Origin: Bubalus kerabau
Taxonomy: Eukaryota; Chordata; Mammalia; Artiodactyla; Bovidae
Direction: 5' to 3'
DNA: 64,000 nt
Assembly: GCF_029407905.1 (NCBI RefSeq)
Contig: NW_026577882.1
Span: 682,001 to 746,000, forward strand
The first letter of the stretch is position 1. The number at the start of each line of letters is the position of its first letter. The notes below the pieces were generated by a model. That model was not told where the DNA came from. It was given only the letters and a program-made list of their open reading frames with translations, and searched no databases. Position numbers and translations under genes: made by a program. Below are positions 34,221 through 46,900 of this stretch, piece after piece.

Positions 34221-37200
34221 AAGGGCCTCATGCTGCGAAGACGATGGAACCACGTGGTTTTTTTCGAGTTGCGGCGGGATTCTCGAGTTACGACGGGGAT
34301 TTCAGCCTTCCTCTTGTGTTAGCCCTGGGAAGCCCAAACTTCCCTTCGAGTTGCGAGGGAAAGCTGGATGTTGTGCTCGAATCACTGCAAGGCCAAAGAG
34401 ACCTCATCTAGGCGTGTGTCCAGGACCTAATAGTCCTCTCAAGGGAAGACAAGGATCTCGGGATTGCACTCCAGACTCCCCCGGGGATTCAGGCCTCGCC
34501 TCGAGGGGAAGCAAAGGACTGCGCTCTGCTCTCGAGCCGCGAGGTGGATCTCTTGGAGCCCACTGAGTCGCCTCAAGGGAATCCATCCTACTCTTCAGTT
34601 TGGAGAGAAGACTCGGGATTGCTCTCCAGGCCAGGCAGGAAAAGAAGGCCCTCAGCTCGCGAGGACGGGGGCGTCTCAGGGGTTTCCTCGAGCTGCAGCG
34701 CCCGTGGGGGTTTTCTCCCGAGGCACGACGAGGATCTCAGGGAGCCTCTCGTGCGGCGCCAGGGAAGCCAGGTCTGCATGCGCGAGGCGAGGGGGAGCGC
34801 ATAATTGCTCTCTAGTTCAGAGAGGGGACAAGGGCCTCAAGACACTTTGAAGAAGGACTATCGAGGTCTTTCTCGAGTGGATGCGGGAAACCCTCATTTC
34901 CCTCGACTTCTGCCGGGGACCTGAGGGAACTTCCCAGGGTGCCTCTGAGAGGTGAGGGATGCTGTGGAGTTAGCGGGGCCTCTCGGGACTCCGCTGGGGT
35001 TGGCGCAATGGAAGAGGGCCTCATCTCGAGGGGAGGCAGGAACCTCAGACTTCCTCTCTGTTTCTGACTCCGACCCTCCGACCTCAGGGTCCCTGCAGAG
35101 TTGGGAGCGGAGAGTTAGGCCTCGTCTTGTCTGAGGAAGGGAACTCCGCTTGCCTCTCGAGTTGCTCAGGGGGTCTCAGGCCCCTCGTCGAGCTGTGTGT
35201 GGAACCCACGGGTGTTTCTGGACGATGCACGGGAATGTCAGTGCCCCTTCGTGTTGTGCCTTCACCCACAGTGTTGCCTTCGAAGAGGTGTCCGTTCAAC
35301 GTGTTCTTCTCAAGAGTGGACCGGGAAATCGAGGTCGATCGGCATGTGGCACCAACCCCGTGGCTCATCTCGAATTTCCTCGTGCGGACGGCCTCATCCT
35401 GAGATGCGCCGGGAAGGCCGGGAATCCCTTCCAGACCACGCAGGGGAATCGACACTCCTGTCGCCATCAGGAGGGGAGAAGGGGCTCAGATGAAGTGGTG
35501 TCGGGACCCTCGGTGTTTCCCTCGAGGGAACCTGGTGTGTCGGGGAACTTCTGGGGGTCGCATGAAAGGTGTCAGGTACTGTTTCGCACTTCAGGACGGA
35601 AACTGGGACTTCCCTTGAGACGCCATAGCGGGCAATAGGCTCATCTTGCAAAGACGATGGAACCACGTGGTTTTCCTCGAGTTGTGGCGGGATTCTCGAG
35701 TTACGACGGGGATCTCAGGCTTCCTCTTGGGTTGGCCCTGCGAAGCCCAATCTTCCCCTCGAGTGAGAGGGAAAGCTGGGGGTTGCGCTCGAGTCACTGC
35801 AGGGCCGAAGAGACCTCACCTAGGCTTGTGTCCGGGACCTAATATTCCTCTCCAGGGAAGGCAGGGATCTCGGGGTTGCATTCCAGGCTCCCCCGGGGAG
35901 TCAGGCCTCGTCTCGAGGGGAAGCCAAGGACTCCGCCCTCCTCTTGAGTCGCGACGCAGTTCACTGGGAGAGCCCTGAGCGGCCTCAAGGGAGTCCAGCC
36001 TCCTTTTCAGTTTGGAGACAAGACTCAGGATTGCTCTGCAGGCGATGCATGAAAAAAAGGCCCTCAGCTCGCGAGGACGGGGGCGTCTCAGGGGTTTCCT
36101 TGAGCTGCGGTGCCCGTGGGGGTTTTTTCCCCAGGCACTACGAGGATCTCAGGGAGCCTCTCGTGCGGCGCCAGGGAAGTCAGGTCTCCATGCGGTGGCG
36201 ATGGGGATCGAGTCATGGCTCTCGAGTCACGGGAGGGGACTAGGGCCTCGAGACGCGTTGAAGAAGGACTCTCGAGATCTTTTTTGGGGGGCGGCGGGAA
36301 ACCCTCGTTCCCCTCGCCTTCTGCCGGGGACCTTAGGGAACTTCCCAGGGTGCCTCTGAGAGGCGAGGTATCCTGTGGAGTTGGCGGGGCCTCTCGGGAC
36401 TCCGCTGGGTCTGGCAAAAGGGAAGAGGGCCTCACCTCAAGGGGAGGCAGGAACCTCAGGCTTCCTCTCCGTTTCGGACTCCGCCCGCAGGTTCCCTGCA
36501 GAGTTGGGACAGGAGAGTCAGGCCTCGTCGTGTCTGAGGAAGGGAACCCCGCTGGCCTCTCGAGTTGCTCAGGGGGTCTCAGGCCCCTCGTCGAGCTGTG
36601 TGTGGAACCCGCGGGTCTTTGCGGACGATGCCCGGGGGTGGCAGTGCCCCTTCGTGTTGTGCCTTCACCCACAGGGTTGCCTTCGAAGAGGGGTCCGGGC
36701 CTCGGGTCCTTCTCAAGAGCGGACCGGGGAATCGGGGGCGTTCAGCAGGTGGCCCCACCCACGTGGCTCGTCTCGAATTTCCTCGTGAGACCGGCCTCAT
36801 CCTGAGGTGCGCCGGGAAGGCCGGGAACCCCTTCCAGACCACGCAGGGGAATCGCCTCTCCTGTCGCGATCAGGAGGGGAGAAGCGGCTCAGAGGAAGCG
36901 GTGCCGGGACCCTCGGTGTTCCCCTCGGGGGACCCCGGCGTGTCGGGGGACTTTTGGGGGTCGCTGGAAGGCTGTCAGGGACCGTTTCGCCCTTCAGGGC
37001 GGAACAGGGGACTTCCCTTGAGACGCCGTGGCGGGCAAGGGCCTCATCTTGCCAAGAGGTGGGAACCACGTGGTTTTTCTCGAGTTGCGGCGGGATTCTC
37101 GAGTTACGACAGGGATCTCAGCTTTGCCCTTGGGTTGGCCCTGGGAAGCCCAGTCTTGCCCTCGGGTTGCGAGGGAAAGCTGGGGGTTGCGCTCGAGTCA

Positions 37201-38870
37201 CTGCAGGGCCAAAGAGACCTCACCTAGGCGTGTGTCCGGGACCTAATATTCCTCTCCAGGGAAGGCAGGGATCTCGGGGTTGCATTCCAGGCTCCCCCGG
37301 GGAGTCAGGCCTCGTCTCGAGGGGAAGCCAAGGACACCGCTCTCCTCTCGAATCGCGACGCAGGTCTCTTGGAGCCCCCTGAGCGGCCTCAAGGGAGTCC
37401 AGCCTCCTCTTCCGTTTGGAGAGAGGACCCGGGATTGCTCTCCAGGCCATGCAGGAAAAGAAGGCCCTCAGCTCGCGAGGACGGGGTCGTCTCAGGGGTT
37501 TCCTCGAGCTGCGGCGCCCGTGGGGGTTTTCTCCCGAGGCACGACGAGGATCTCAGGGAGCCTCTCGTGCGGTGCCAGGGAAGTCAGGTCTCCATGCGCC
37601 TGGCGAGGGGGAGCGCGTCCTGGCTCTCGAGTCACGGGAGGGGACTAGTGCCTCGAGAAGCGTTGAAGAAGGACTCTCGAGTACTTTCTCGGGGGGCGGC
37701 GGGAAACCCTCGTTTCCCTCGCCTTCTGCCGGGGACCTTAGGGACCTTGCCAGGGTGCCTCTGAGAGGCGAGGGATCCTGTGGAGGTGGCGGGGCCCCTC
37801 GGGACTCCGCTGGGTCTGGCGCAACGGAAGAGGGCCTCACCTCGAGGGGAGGCAGGAACCTCAGGCTTCCTCTCCGTTTCGGACTCCGACCGCAGGGTCC
37901 CTTTAGAGTTGGGACAGGAGAGTCAGGCCTCGTCTTGTCTGAGGAAGGGAACCCCGCTGGCCTCTCGAGTTGCTCAGGGGGTCTCAGGCCCCTCGTCGAG
38001 CTGTGTGTGGAACCCGCGGGTCTTTGCGGACGATGCCCGGGGGTGGCAGTGCCCCTTCGTGTTGTGCCTTCACCCACAGGGTTGCCTTCGAAGAGGGGTC
38101 CGGGCCGCGGGTCCTTCTCAAGAGCGGACCGGGGAATCGCGGTCGTTCGGCATGTGGCCCCACCCACGTGGCTCGTCTCGAATTTCCTCGTGAGACCGGC
38201 CTCATCCTTAGGTGCCCCGGGAAGGCCTGGAACCCCTTCCAGACCACGCAGGGGAATCGACTCTCCTGTCGCGATCAGGAGGGGAGAAGGGGCTCAGAGG
38301 AAGCGGTTGCGGGACCCTCGGTGTTCCCCTCGAGGGAACCCGGCGTGTCGGGGAACTTTTGGGGGTCGCATGAAGGCTGGCAGGATCCTTTCCGCCCTTC
38401 AGGGCGGAAGAAGGGACTTCCCTTGAGACGCCGTCGCGGGCAAGGGTCTCATCTTGCCAAGAGTTGGGAACCACGTGGTTTTTCTCGAGTTGCGGCGGGA
38501 TTCTTGAGTTACAATGGGGATCTCAGCCTTCCTCTTGGGTTGGCCCTGGGAAGCCCAATCTTCCCCTCGAGTTGCAAGGGAAATCTGGGGGTTGCGCTCG
38601 AGTCACTGCAGGGCCGAAGAGACCTCACCTAGGCGTGTGTCCAGGACCTACTATTCCTCTCCAGGGAAAGCAGGCATCTCGGGGTTGCATTCCAGGCTCC
38701 CCCGTGGAGTCAAACCTCGTCTCGAGGGGAAGCCAAGGACTCTGCTCTCCTCTCGAGTCGCGACAAGGATCTGTTGGAGCCCCCTGAACGGCCTCAACGG
38801 AGTCCATCCTGCTCTTCAGTTTGGAGAGAGGACTCGTGATTGGTCTCCAGGCCATGCAGGAATATAAGGC
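34221..38870. repeat. Satellite I, class 1 block (iii), most CpG-rich
   Basis: Units anchored at 34,939, 36,350 and 37,755 are close to each other and to the unit near 18,870: the rare 'gggggcggcgggaaaccctc' appears at ~18,875, ~36,285 and ~37,693. They contain the longest stop-free stretches of the window (for example 37,416-38,426), which result from composition and recur unit by unit. Confidence 0.65.
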
Positions 38871-40193
38871 CCTCCTCTCGCGATGACCGGGGTGTCTCAT
38901 GTGTTTCCTCGAGCTGCCGTGGCAGTGTGGGTTTCCTCACGAGGTACGATGAGGATCTCAGGGAGCCTCTCGTGCAGTGCCAGGTTAGTCAGTTCTCCAT
39001 GCGCGTGAAGAGGGGGCGAGTGTCATGGCTCTCGAGTCATGGTAGGGGAATCGCGACTCAACACATTTTGAAGCACTCTCGAGGTCTTTCTCGAGTCATG
39101 GCAGAAAACCCAGGGTTCCCTCGACTTGTGCCTGTGACCTCAGGGAGCTTCTCATTGTGCCTCTGAGAACTCAGGGATACTGTGGAGTTGGTAGGGGCCT
39201 CTCGGGACTCCACTGGGTGTGGTGCAATGGAAGAGGGCCTCATCTCGAGTGGACGCAGTAACCTCAGGCTTCCTCTCCGTTTCTGACTCGGATCCCATGG
39301 TCCCTGCAGAGTAGGCACAAGAGAGTCACACCTAGTCTTCTGTTAAGGAATGGACCTTCGTTTGCCTTTCGAGTTGTTTACAGGGTGACAGGCCACTTGT
39401 CGAAATGTCTGTGGGACCTGCGGGTTTTTCTGGACGATGCACGCGGGTGTCAGTGCCCCTTCGTCTTGTGCCTTCATCCACAGGTTTTCCTTCAAAGAGG
39501 TGTGCTGGCATCGGGTTCTTTTCAACAGTGGACCGTGAAATTGGGGTCTTTCGGCATGTGGCACCACCCACGAGGCTACGTCTCGAACTTCCTCATGAGG
39601 CCGGCCTCATCCTGAGGTGCGCCCGGAAGGTCGGGAACCCCTTGCAGACAGAGAAGGGGAGTCGACCCTCCTGTCGCAATCAGGAGAGGAGAAGGGGTCA
39701 GATGAAGTGGTGCCGGGAACCTCGGTGTTCCCCTTGAGTGAGTCTGGTATGTCGCGGAACTTTTGGGGTCGCATCAAGGGTGCCAAGTACTGTTTCGCAC
39801 TTCAGGATGGAACGTGGGACTTCTCTTGAGATGCTGTAGCGGACAAAGGGCCTCATCTTGCGATGACGAGGGAAGCACGTGGATTTTCTCGAGTTTCGGT
39901 TTGATTCTCGAGTTACGACGGGGAATTCAGGCTTCCTCTTGTGTTGGACCAGGAAGTCTAATCTTCCATTCGAGTTGCCAGGGAGAGCTTTGGATTGGGC
40001 TCCATTCACTGAAGGGCAAACTAGACCTCATCTAGGCTTGTATCCAGGACTTAATGTTCCTCTCCATAGGCGACAGGGATTTGGGGTTGCATTCCATACT
40101 CACCCGGGGAGTCAGGCCTCATCTCGAGGGGAAGCAAAGGACTCCACTCTCTTCTCGAGCCGTGACAGGTATCTCTTGGAGCCCACTGAGTGG
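38871..40193. repeat. Satellite I, class 2 block (iii) and array end
   Basis: Class 2 markers return ('gcgatgaccgg' at ~38,880, 'catggtaggggaatcgc' at ~39,036, 'gtaggggcctctcgg' at ~39,190). The array ends at 40,193 inside the 'cttggagcccactgagtgg' motif, followed directly by satellite-II-like sequence. Confidence 0.65.
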
Positions 40194-40903
40194 TCTTTGC
40201 TCTGTAGGAGAGCTCTAGTGTACATAAGCCTGTACATAAGTGAACACAGACATTCTGTGTGCATGTTGCTGCGTACCCAAAATAGGGCCACAAGGAGCCT
40301 CATGCTCTCCATGCAGCGCGGAAGCTGTGCAGCCACGCAGCAGCTGAAGAATCCAACCAATTGCTCTTTTCTTACCTCTGACAGAGCTCGCATTGCCGTA
40401 GCCCTTGGCAGTTTGGAAACACTGGACCCTAACCCCTCTCAAAGTAGGCCTGGGTTCTAGTTCGAATAGAAAGTCAATAGCGGAGCTGAGGACAGGAACG
40501 TGGCAGTCATTTATCACACGCTCCTGCAGCCTGCTACTACAGGGACACTAACGCTAGAAGCTAGGAATGTCTTTGCAAGGTGCGCAAAGGACAAGGGAGA
40601 ACCTCGACCCTGACTCTAGTATTTCAGCCCCCTGAGCAGATCTGAGGTTCTCCCGCTGTAGAAGCTAACCCATTCCTTTCAAATACAGGCTTCCTAACAC
40701 AGGGCCAGTTGGCTGCTTGCTCTTCCACGAAGCAGGCTTCCTTAACTTGCAAACTGCGAATTCCGCTTAACAGCCTGGAGGAAAAATCGCTTCTTGGAAG
40801 ATTTTTTTCAGAGGCTGTATCCCCGGAGCTGGGGCCAAGCTAGGGGACCCATAATGGCAAGGGAAGGCAAAACCACATCCAATGTCTTTGCTCTGGAGGA
40901 CAG
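40194..40903. repeat. Diverged satellite-II-like edge monomer
   Basis: About 710 bp, recognisable from 'tctttgctctgtaggagagc', 'gtagcccttggcagtttgg' and 'ggaatgtctttgcaagg', but with many private changes (for example a 'gtacataagcctgtacataag'-like doubling at 40,213). It abuts satellite I. Position 1 of the window corresponds to 40,904, so the copy A counterpart lies outside the window. Confidence 0.75.
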
Positions 40904-42679
40904 CTTTGGTGAGCCTAAGTCTTTCAGGAATATTTCTGGCTCCAACAGAGTCAAATTCTGTGTGTGAAGCTGCACAGCCAAAATAGGGGAACAGAGAGCC
41001 TGATTCTCTCTGTGTAGCTTTGAAGCTGTCATTCAAACAACAGCTTGAGAATCCATACAATGCTCTCCCTTACTGCTAAGAGAATTCTCATTGCTGTCGT
41101 CCTTGACAGTTTGTAGAAATCCGCACCCTAACCCTTCTCCAAGTAGGCCTGGGTCCTAGCTCGGAACAACAGGCAACGGCGGAGCTGAGGCCAGTAAGGC
41201 ACAAGTGAGGTCTCACACACTCTTGCAGCCTGATCGTCCAGGAGCAGTAAGGCCTCTTTTTCCCTGCAGGAGGCTCGCTTGCCTTTCCTCCTGTGAACTG
41301 CATTTCCCAGCCTGGGCGCAAAGCTGTTCCTGGAGATTTTTTCTCAGGGGCTGTTTCCCTGGAGCTGGGTCGGACCTCGGGGGCCCAACTCACAGGGGAA
41401 GACAAAACCACATGGACAGGTCTATGCTCTATAGGAGAGCTCTAGTGAACCTCATCTCTCAGGAACATTCTTGGCTTCTACAGAGACACCTCTGTGCATG
41501 AAGCTACACACCCAACATAGTGGCAAAGGGAGTCTGATTCTCTCCGTGGGTGCTGATGCTTTGTGGCAAAGCACCTGCTAAGAATCCATCCGCATAGGCT
41601 TCCCTCACCTTGACAGAGGTCTCATTGCTGTAGTCCTTGGCAGTTTGGAAAGAAGCTGACCCTTACCCTTCACCAAGTAGGCCCTTGTCCTTGTTTGAAT
41701 GGAAAGGCAGTAGCTGAGCTGAGGCCAGTAAGGCGCCAGTCAAGTCTGACATATTCCCGATGCCTGCTCCTTCATGGAAAATAACGTTAGAATCTGGGAA
41801 TGTCTTTGCAAGGCTGGCAAAGGGCAGTCAGGAACCTCGACCCTGCCTCTGGAATTTCTATCTTCTCAGCACATCCGGAGGTCTCGGTCAGGAGAAACTA
41901 ACCCATTCCTTGCAAATATAGGCTTCCAAACACAGGCCGGTTGGCTGTCTCTTCTTGCCGAAGGAAGCTTGCTTATCCCACCTCCTGCGAACTCCGCTTC
42001 CCAGCCTGGGGGATAAGAGGTTCTTGGAGATCTTTTCTCAGAGGCTGTTTCCACGGAGCAGGGGCCGATCCCGGAGACCCACATGCACAGCGGAAGGGAA
42101 AACCGCATGGATAAGTCTTTGCTCTCTAGGAGTGCTCTAGTGAACCTCACTCTATGGGGAATGTTCTTGGCTCCAACGGGGACATCTCTGTGTGGGAAGC
42201 TGCATAGCCAACATAGAGACACAGAGACCTGATTCTCTCTGTGCAGCTTTGATGCTGTCGTTCAAACAACAAATTGAGAATTCACACAATGCTCTCCCTT
42301 ACCACTGAGAGAGTTATCATTGCTGTAGCCCTTCGCAGTTTCTGGAAATCGGCACACAAACACTTCTCCAAGTAGGCCTGGGTTCAAGTTCAGATGAACA
42401 TGCAATAGCGGAGCTGAGGCCAGTAAGGCACCAGTCAGGTGTCACACACTCTGGCAGCCTGCTCCTCCAGGGACAGTAAGGCCTCTATTTCCCTTCAGGA
42501 GGCTCGCTTGCCTTACTTCCTGTGAACAGCGTTTCCCAGCCTGGGCGGAAAGCAGTTCCTGGAGATCTTTTCTCAGGGGCTGTTTCCCCGGAGTTGGGGC
42601 GGACCTCGGGGACCCAACTCACAGGGGAAGGCAAAACCAAATGGACAGGTCTATGCTCTGTAGGAGATCTCTAGTGAAC
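40904..42679. repeat. Satellite-II-related dimeric array, copy B, left of LTR
   Basis: Nearly identical to 1-1,776 at an exact offset of 40,903 bp, including monomer order. Scattered single-base differences only (for example 'tgccttgcctcc' against 'tgcctttcctcc'). Confidence 0.8.
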
Positions 42680-43979
42680 TGCCGGGGTCCAGCCCCAGCT
42701 GATCCAGGGTATTCGAAGCAGAGACGGCGTAGGCGAGGGTCAGGGAACAACTGCTTAATTAAACGTTAATTAAGGATATAAAGAGTAATAAAATGAGGAT
42801 AGCTCAGTAGGAAAATTCAGTGGAAAAAAGAGGCTGAGTAGCTTGGTTTACGCGGGGGACCAATAAAACTTCAAGACAAGAAGCTTGCACCACTTACGTA
42901 GGCCGCAGGCGTCCTTCCGTTCTCCCGAAGGAGAGGAGACACTGAGGCCTCCCCGGTCGGATCTTAGAAGCCCAGGCAAAATTAGTAAGCTTGGTGGGTT
43001 CCGCGCTCCAGATGGAGACTCAACCAGAGTGAGAGAGAGAGAGAGAGACATGGGGAGACCAGTATTTCGAGAAACTGATCCCAATTCTTTATTTTCCATG
43101 GTCTACTTTTATACACTGAGATGTTATGCAAAAGTCACGTGGGGTCAGCAGTCCTGACTTTTATCAAAGTCAGGTGCTTCATACAAAAGTATACAGAGGT
43201 CTTAGGGGTGTTACATCATCTTCTGGCCGGGGGGCCTGCTGACAATTTACGACCCTCTCCTTGTGACAGCGGTCAGTCAACCAGGACACTTATTTCTCCA
43301 GGGGTGATTATTCTTAAAACAGACGCCACCCAAATAAAGTTACATTCCTATAGGGTGAGGGTGTAGTGGGTTTTAGTTAAGGAAAGAATTTACTTAGCCT
43401 AAGGTCTAACGTGATTTATATCAAAGGTTAATACTTATTTCTTCTATATATTCATTAATGTGTATAAGGGCAGGGGATGTGGAGACTTAGCAGTAAACAT
43501 CAGCTCAACAAATGAAAAACCCTTCACCAATATGATTTCTAATCAGCCCATTATACTTATACTAATAATTTTCTAACTTTTCTAAGGAACCTGTTTTTAG
43601 AAGGTTTAAAGCATCTCGTGCCTCTCATGGTTGGGAGGCTGTGAGCAATCACATGTGGCCGGACAAGCCTGTCAGGCAGGCTAGAGAACCTTCAGAGGAG
43701 TTTGTAGGTTAAAACACTCTTGTCACACCCAGGGGTTTTTATCAACTGGAGCTCTAGGTTAACTCCTTCTCCGAAAGAGGTGGTGGGGGACAGCCCCCCG
43801 TAAAGTCAGAGGTGTAGGTGAGAGCACAAAGTAGTAAGGTAGGCAGGCTCTGGTGATGGGGGTAGATGCTCGAGGATTTCCAGGGGGACTCCTGAGGCTC
43901 GATCCCACCTTTGCGTATGTCGAGCCTCCTTCCTCATGACGTTTGCCATGGGCGGAGTGCCTCACTCTGGCCCCCAACA
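42680..43979 (-). mobile_element. Solo LTR, copy B (same insertion as 1,777-3,074)
   Basis: 1,300 bp, with the same TG...CA ends and GTGAAC target duplication (42,674-42,679 and 43,980-43,985) in the same monomer position. It was therefore copied with its flanks and not inserted independently. By eye it differs from copy A by about five substitutions and one extra GA unit. The minus-strand TATA box and AATAAA are retained. No internal retroviral sequence is present. Confidence 0.92.
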
Positions 43980-43985
43980 GTGAAC
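43980..43985. repeat. Target site duplication GTGAAC, copy B (right)
   Basis: Pairs with 42,674-42,679 around the copied LTR. Confidence 0.9.
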
Positions 43986-46900
43986 CTCCTCTCTCAGGAA
44001 CATTCTTGGCTCCTATCGAGACACCTCTGTGTGTGTAGCTACACACGCAACATAGGGGCAAAGGGAGCCAGATTCTTTCCGTGGGGTGCTGATGCTTTGT
44101 GGCAAAGCACCTGCTTGAGAATCCATCAGCTTACGCTTCCCTCGCCTTGATAGGGGTCTCATTGCTGTAGCCCTTGGCAGTTTGGAAAGAAGAGGACCCT
44201 TACCTTTCATAAAGTGGGCCCTTGTCCTAGTTTGAAAGGAAAGGCAAGAGCTGAGCTGAGGCCAATAAGGCGCCAGTCAAGTCTGACATATTCCCGAAGC
44301 CTGCTCCTTCATGGAAAATAACGGTGGAATCTAGGAATGTCTCTGCAAGGCTGGCAAAGGGCAGTCAGGAGCCTGCACCCTGCCTCTGGAATTACCGATT
44401 TCTGAGCAGATCTGGAGGTCTCCTTTAGGAGAATCGAACTCATTCCTTCCATATTGAGACTTCCAAAAACAGGCCGGTCGGCTGCCTCTTCGTGCCCGAA
44501 GGAGGCTTGCTTTTCCTGCCTCCTATGAACCCAGCTTCCCAGGCTCTGGGAAAAGGGGATCTTGAAGATCTTTTCTCAGGGGTTGTTTCCACGGAGCTGG
44601 GGCTAAGCCTGGAGACCCAAACTATCAGGGGAAGAAAAACCACATGTACAAGTCTTTGCTCTCTAGGAGAGCTCTAGTGAACTTCACTCTGTCACGAACA
44701 TTCTTGATTCATATGGAGACACCCCTGTGTGCGAAGCTGCGTACCCAACATAGGGGCACAGAGAGCCTGATTCTCTCTGTGTAGCTTTAAAGATGTCGTT
44801 CAAAAAACACCTTGAAAATCCATACAATGCTCTTCATTACCCGTGACAGAGTTCTCATTGCTGTAGCCCTTGGCAGTTTTTAGAAATCCGCACCCAAACC
44901 CTTCTCCAAGTAGTCCTGGGTCCTAGTTCGGAGGAACATGCAATGGCGGAGCTGAGGCCAGTAAGGCACCAGTCAGGTCTCACACACTCTGCAGCCTGAT
45001 CGTCCAGGGACAGTAAGCCCTCTTTTTCCCTGCAGGAGGCTCACTTGACTTCCCTCCTGTGAGCTGCATTTCCCAGCCTGGGGGAAAAGAGGTCCCTGGA
45101 GATCTTTTCTCAGGGGCTCCTTCCCCGGAGCTGGGGAGGACCTCGAGGACCCAACTCACAGGGGAAGGCAAAAGCACATGGACAGGTCTATGCTCTGTAG
45201 GAGAGCTCTAGTGAACCTCATCTCTCAGGAACATTCTGGCCTCCTATAGAGACACCTCTGTGTGTGAAGCTACACACCCAACATAGGGGCAAATGAAGCC
45301 TGATTCTCCCCGTGGGGTGCTGATGCTTTGTGGCAAAGCACCTTCTTGATGATCCATCCACTTAGGCTTCCCTCGCCTTGACAGAGGTCCCATTGCTGTA
45401 GCCCTTGGCAGTTTGGAAAGAAGAAGACCCTTACCCTTCATAAAGTAGGCCTTTGTCCTAGTTTGAATGGAAAGGTAATAGCTGAGCTGAGGCCAATAAG
45501 GTGCCTGCCAAGTCTGACATACTCCCGTAGCCTTCACCTTCATGGAAAATAACTCTAGAATCTGGGAATGTCTTTGCAAGGCTGGCAAAGGGCAGTCAGG
45601 AACCAGCACCCTGCCTCTGGAATTACCGACTTCTGAGCAGATCTGGAGGTCTCCTTTAGGAGAAGCTAACCCATTCTTTCCAAATAGAGGCTTCCAAACA
45701 GGACAGTTGGCTGCCTTTTCGCGCCTGAAGGAGGCCTGCTTTTCTCGCATCCTATGAAGCCCTGTTCCCAGCCTCTGGGAAAAGCGGATTTTGAAGATAT
45801 TTTCTCAGGGGTTGTTTCCATGGAGCTGGGGCCGAGACCAGAGATCCAATCGCACAGGGGAAGGAAAACCACATGGACAAGTCTTTGCTCTCCAGGAGAC
45901 CTCTAAGTGAAACTTACTGTGTCAGGAACGTTCTTGACTCCTATGGAGACACCCCTGTGTGTGAAGCTGTGTACCCAACAAGGGGGCACACAGGGCCTGA
46001 TTCTCTCTTTGCAGCTTTGAAGCTGTCATTCAAACAACAGCTTGAGAATCCATAGAATGCTCTCCCTTACCTCTGAGAGACTTCTCATTGCTGTAGCCTT
46101 TGGCAGTTTTTACAAATCCGCACCCAAACCCTTCTCCAAGTAGGCCTGGGTCCTGGTTTGGATGGCCATGCAATGGCGGAGCTGAGGTCAGTAAGGCACC
46201 AGTCAGGTGTCACACACTCTGGCAGCCTGCTCCTCCAGGGACAGTAAGGCCTATTTTTCCCTGCGGGAGGCTCGCTTGCCTGGCCTCCTGTGAACTGCGT
46301 TTCCCAGCCTGGGCAAAAAGCGGTTCCTGGAGATCTTTTCTCAGGGGCTCTATCCCCAGAGCTGGGGTGGACCTCGGGGACCCATCTCACAGGGGAAGGA
46401 AAAACCACATGGACAGGTCTATGCTCTGTAGGAGACGTTAGTGTGTCTCATCTCTTAGGAACATTCTTGGCTCGTACAGAGACACCTCTGTGTGTAAAGC
46501 TACACACCGAACATAGGGGCACAGGGAGCCTGATTCTCTCCGTGGGGTGCTGATGCTTTGTGGCAAAGCACCTGTTTGAGAATCCATCCGCTTACGCTTC
46601 CCTCGCCTTGACAGAGGTCTCATTGCTGTGTCTCTTGGCAGTTGGGAAAGAGGTAGACCCTTACCCTTCACCAAGTAGGCCCTGATCCTAGTTTGAAAGG
46701 AAAGGCAATAGCTGAGCTGAGGCCAGTAAGGCACCCGTCAACTCTGACATATTCCCGATGCCTGCTGCTTCATGGAAAATATTGCTAGAATCTAGGAATG
46801 TCTTTGCAAGGCTGGCAAAGGGCAGTCAGGAACCTCGACCCTGCCTCTGGAATTTCTATCTTCTGAGCAGATCTGGAGGTCTCCTTCTGGAGAAGCTAAC

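Larger units (their letters stand above)
17508..40193. repeat. 1.715-type satellite I array (~1.40-kb units)
   Basis: About 16 units in one orientation. The anchor 'gtgcctctgaga' or its variant lies at 17,535, 18,939, 20,341, 21,741, 23,161, 24,581, 26,415, 27,817, 29,217, 30,735, 32,142, 33,535, 34,939, 36,350, 37,755 and 39,157. Most spacings are 1,393-1,420 bp. Two are longer: 1,834 (24,581-26,415) and 1,518 (29,217-30,735). Units are full of CTCGAG and related short motifs ('tctcgagttgcggcgggatt' next to 'tctcgagttacgacgggg'), consistent with the degenerate ~31-bp subrepeats described for the cattle 1.715 satellite. Long open frames recur every unit and carry no domain, so they are not genes. 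The array starts inside a unit (17,508) and ends inside one (40,193). Confidence 0.92.

Noticed and set aside
37416..38426. 336-codon open frame, and similar long frames at 28,551-29,495 and 16,482-17,438
   Set aside because: They lie in satellite I or in the VNTR, recur with the tandem period, break at different places in sister units, show no recognisable domain, and exist in several frames and both strands at once. High GC with few stop codons explains them.
17508..40193. CRISPR-like regular repetition
   Set aside because: Units of ~1.4 kb with degenerate short subrepeats and no unique spacers are tandem satellite DNA in a mammalian context.
17508..40193. CENP-B box in satellite I
   Set aside because: I looked for TTCG....A..CGGG and its complement among the many TTCG-containing motifs. 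The ones checked miss the fixed A or the CGGG. A pattern search over all units would be needed to exclude it fully.
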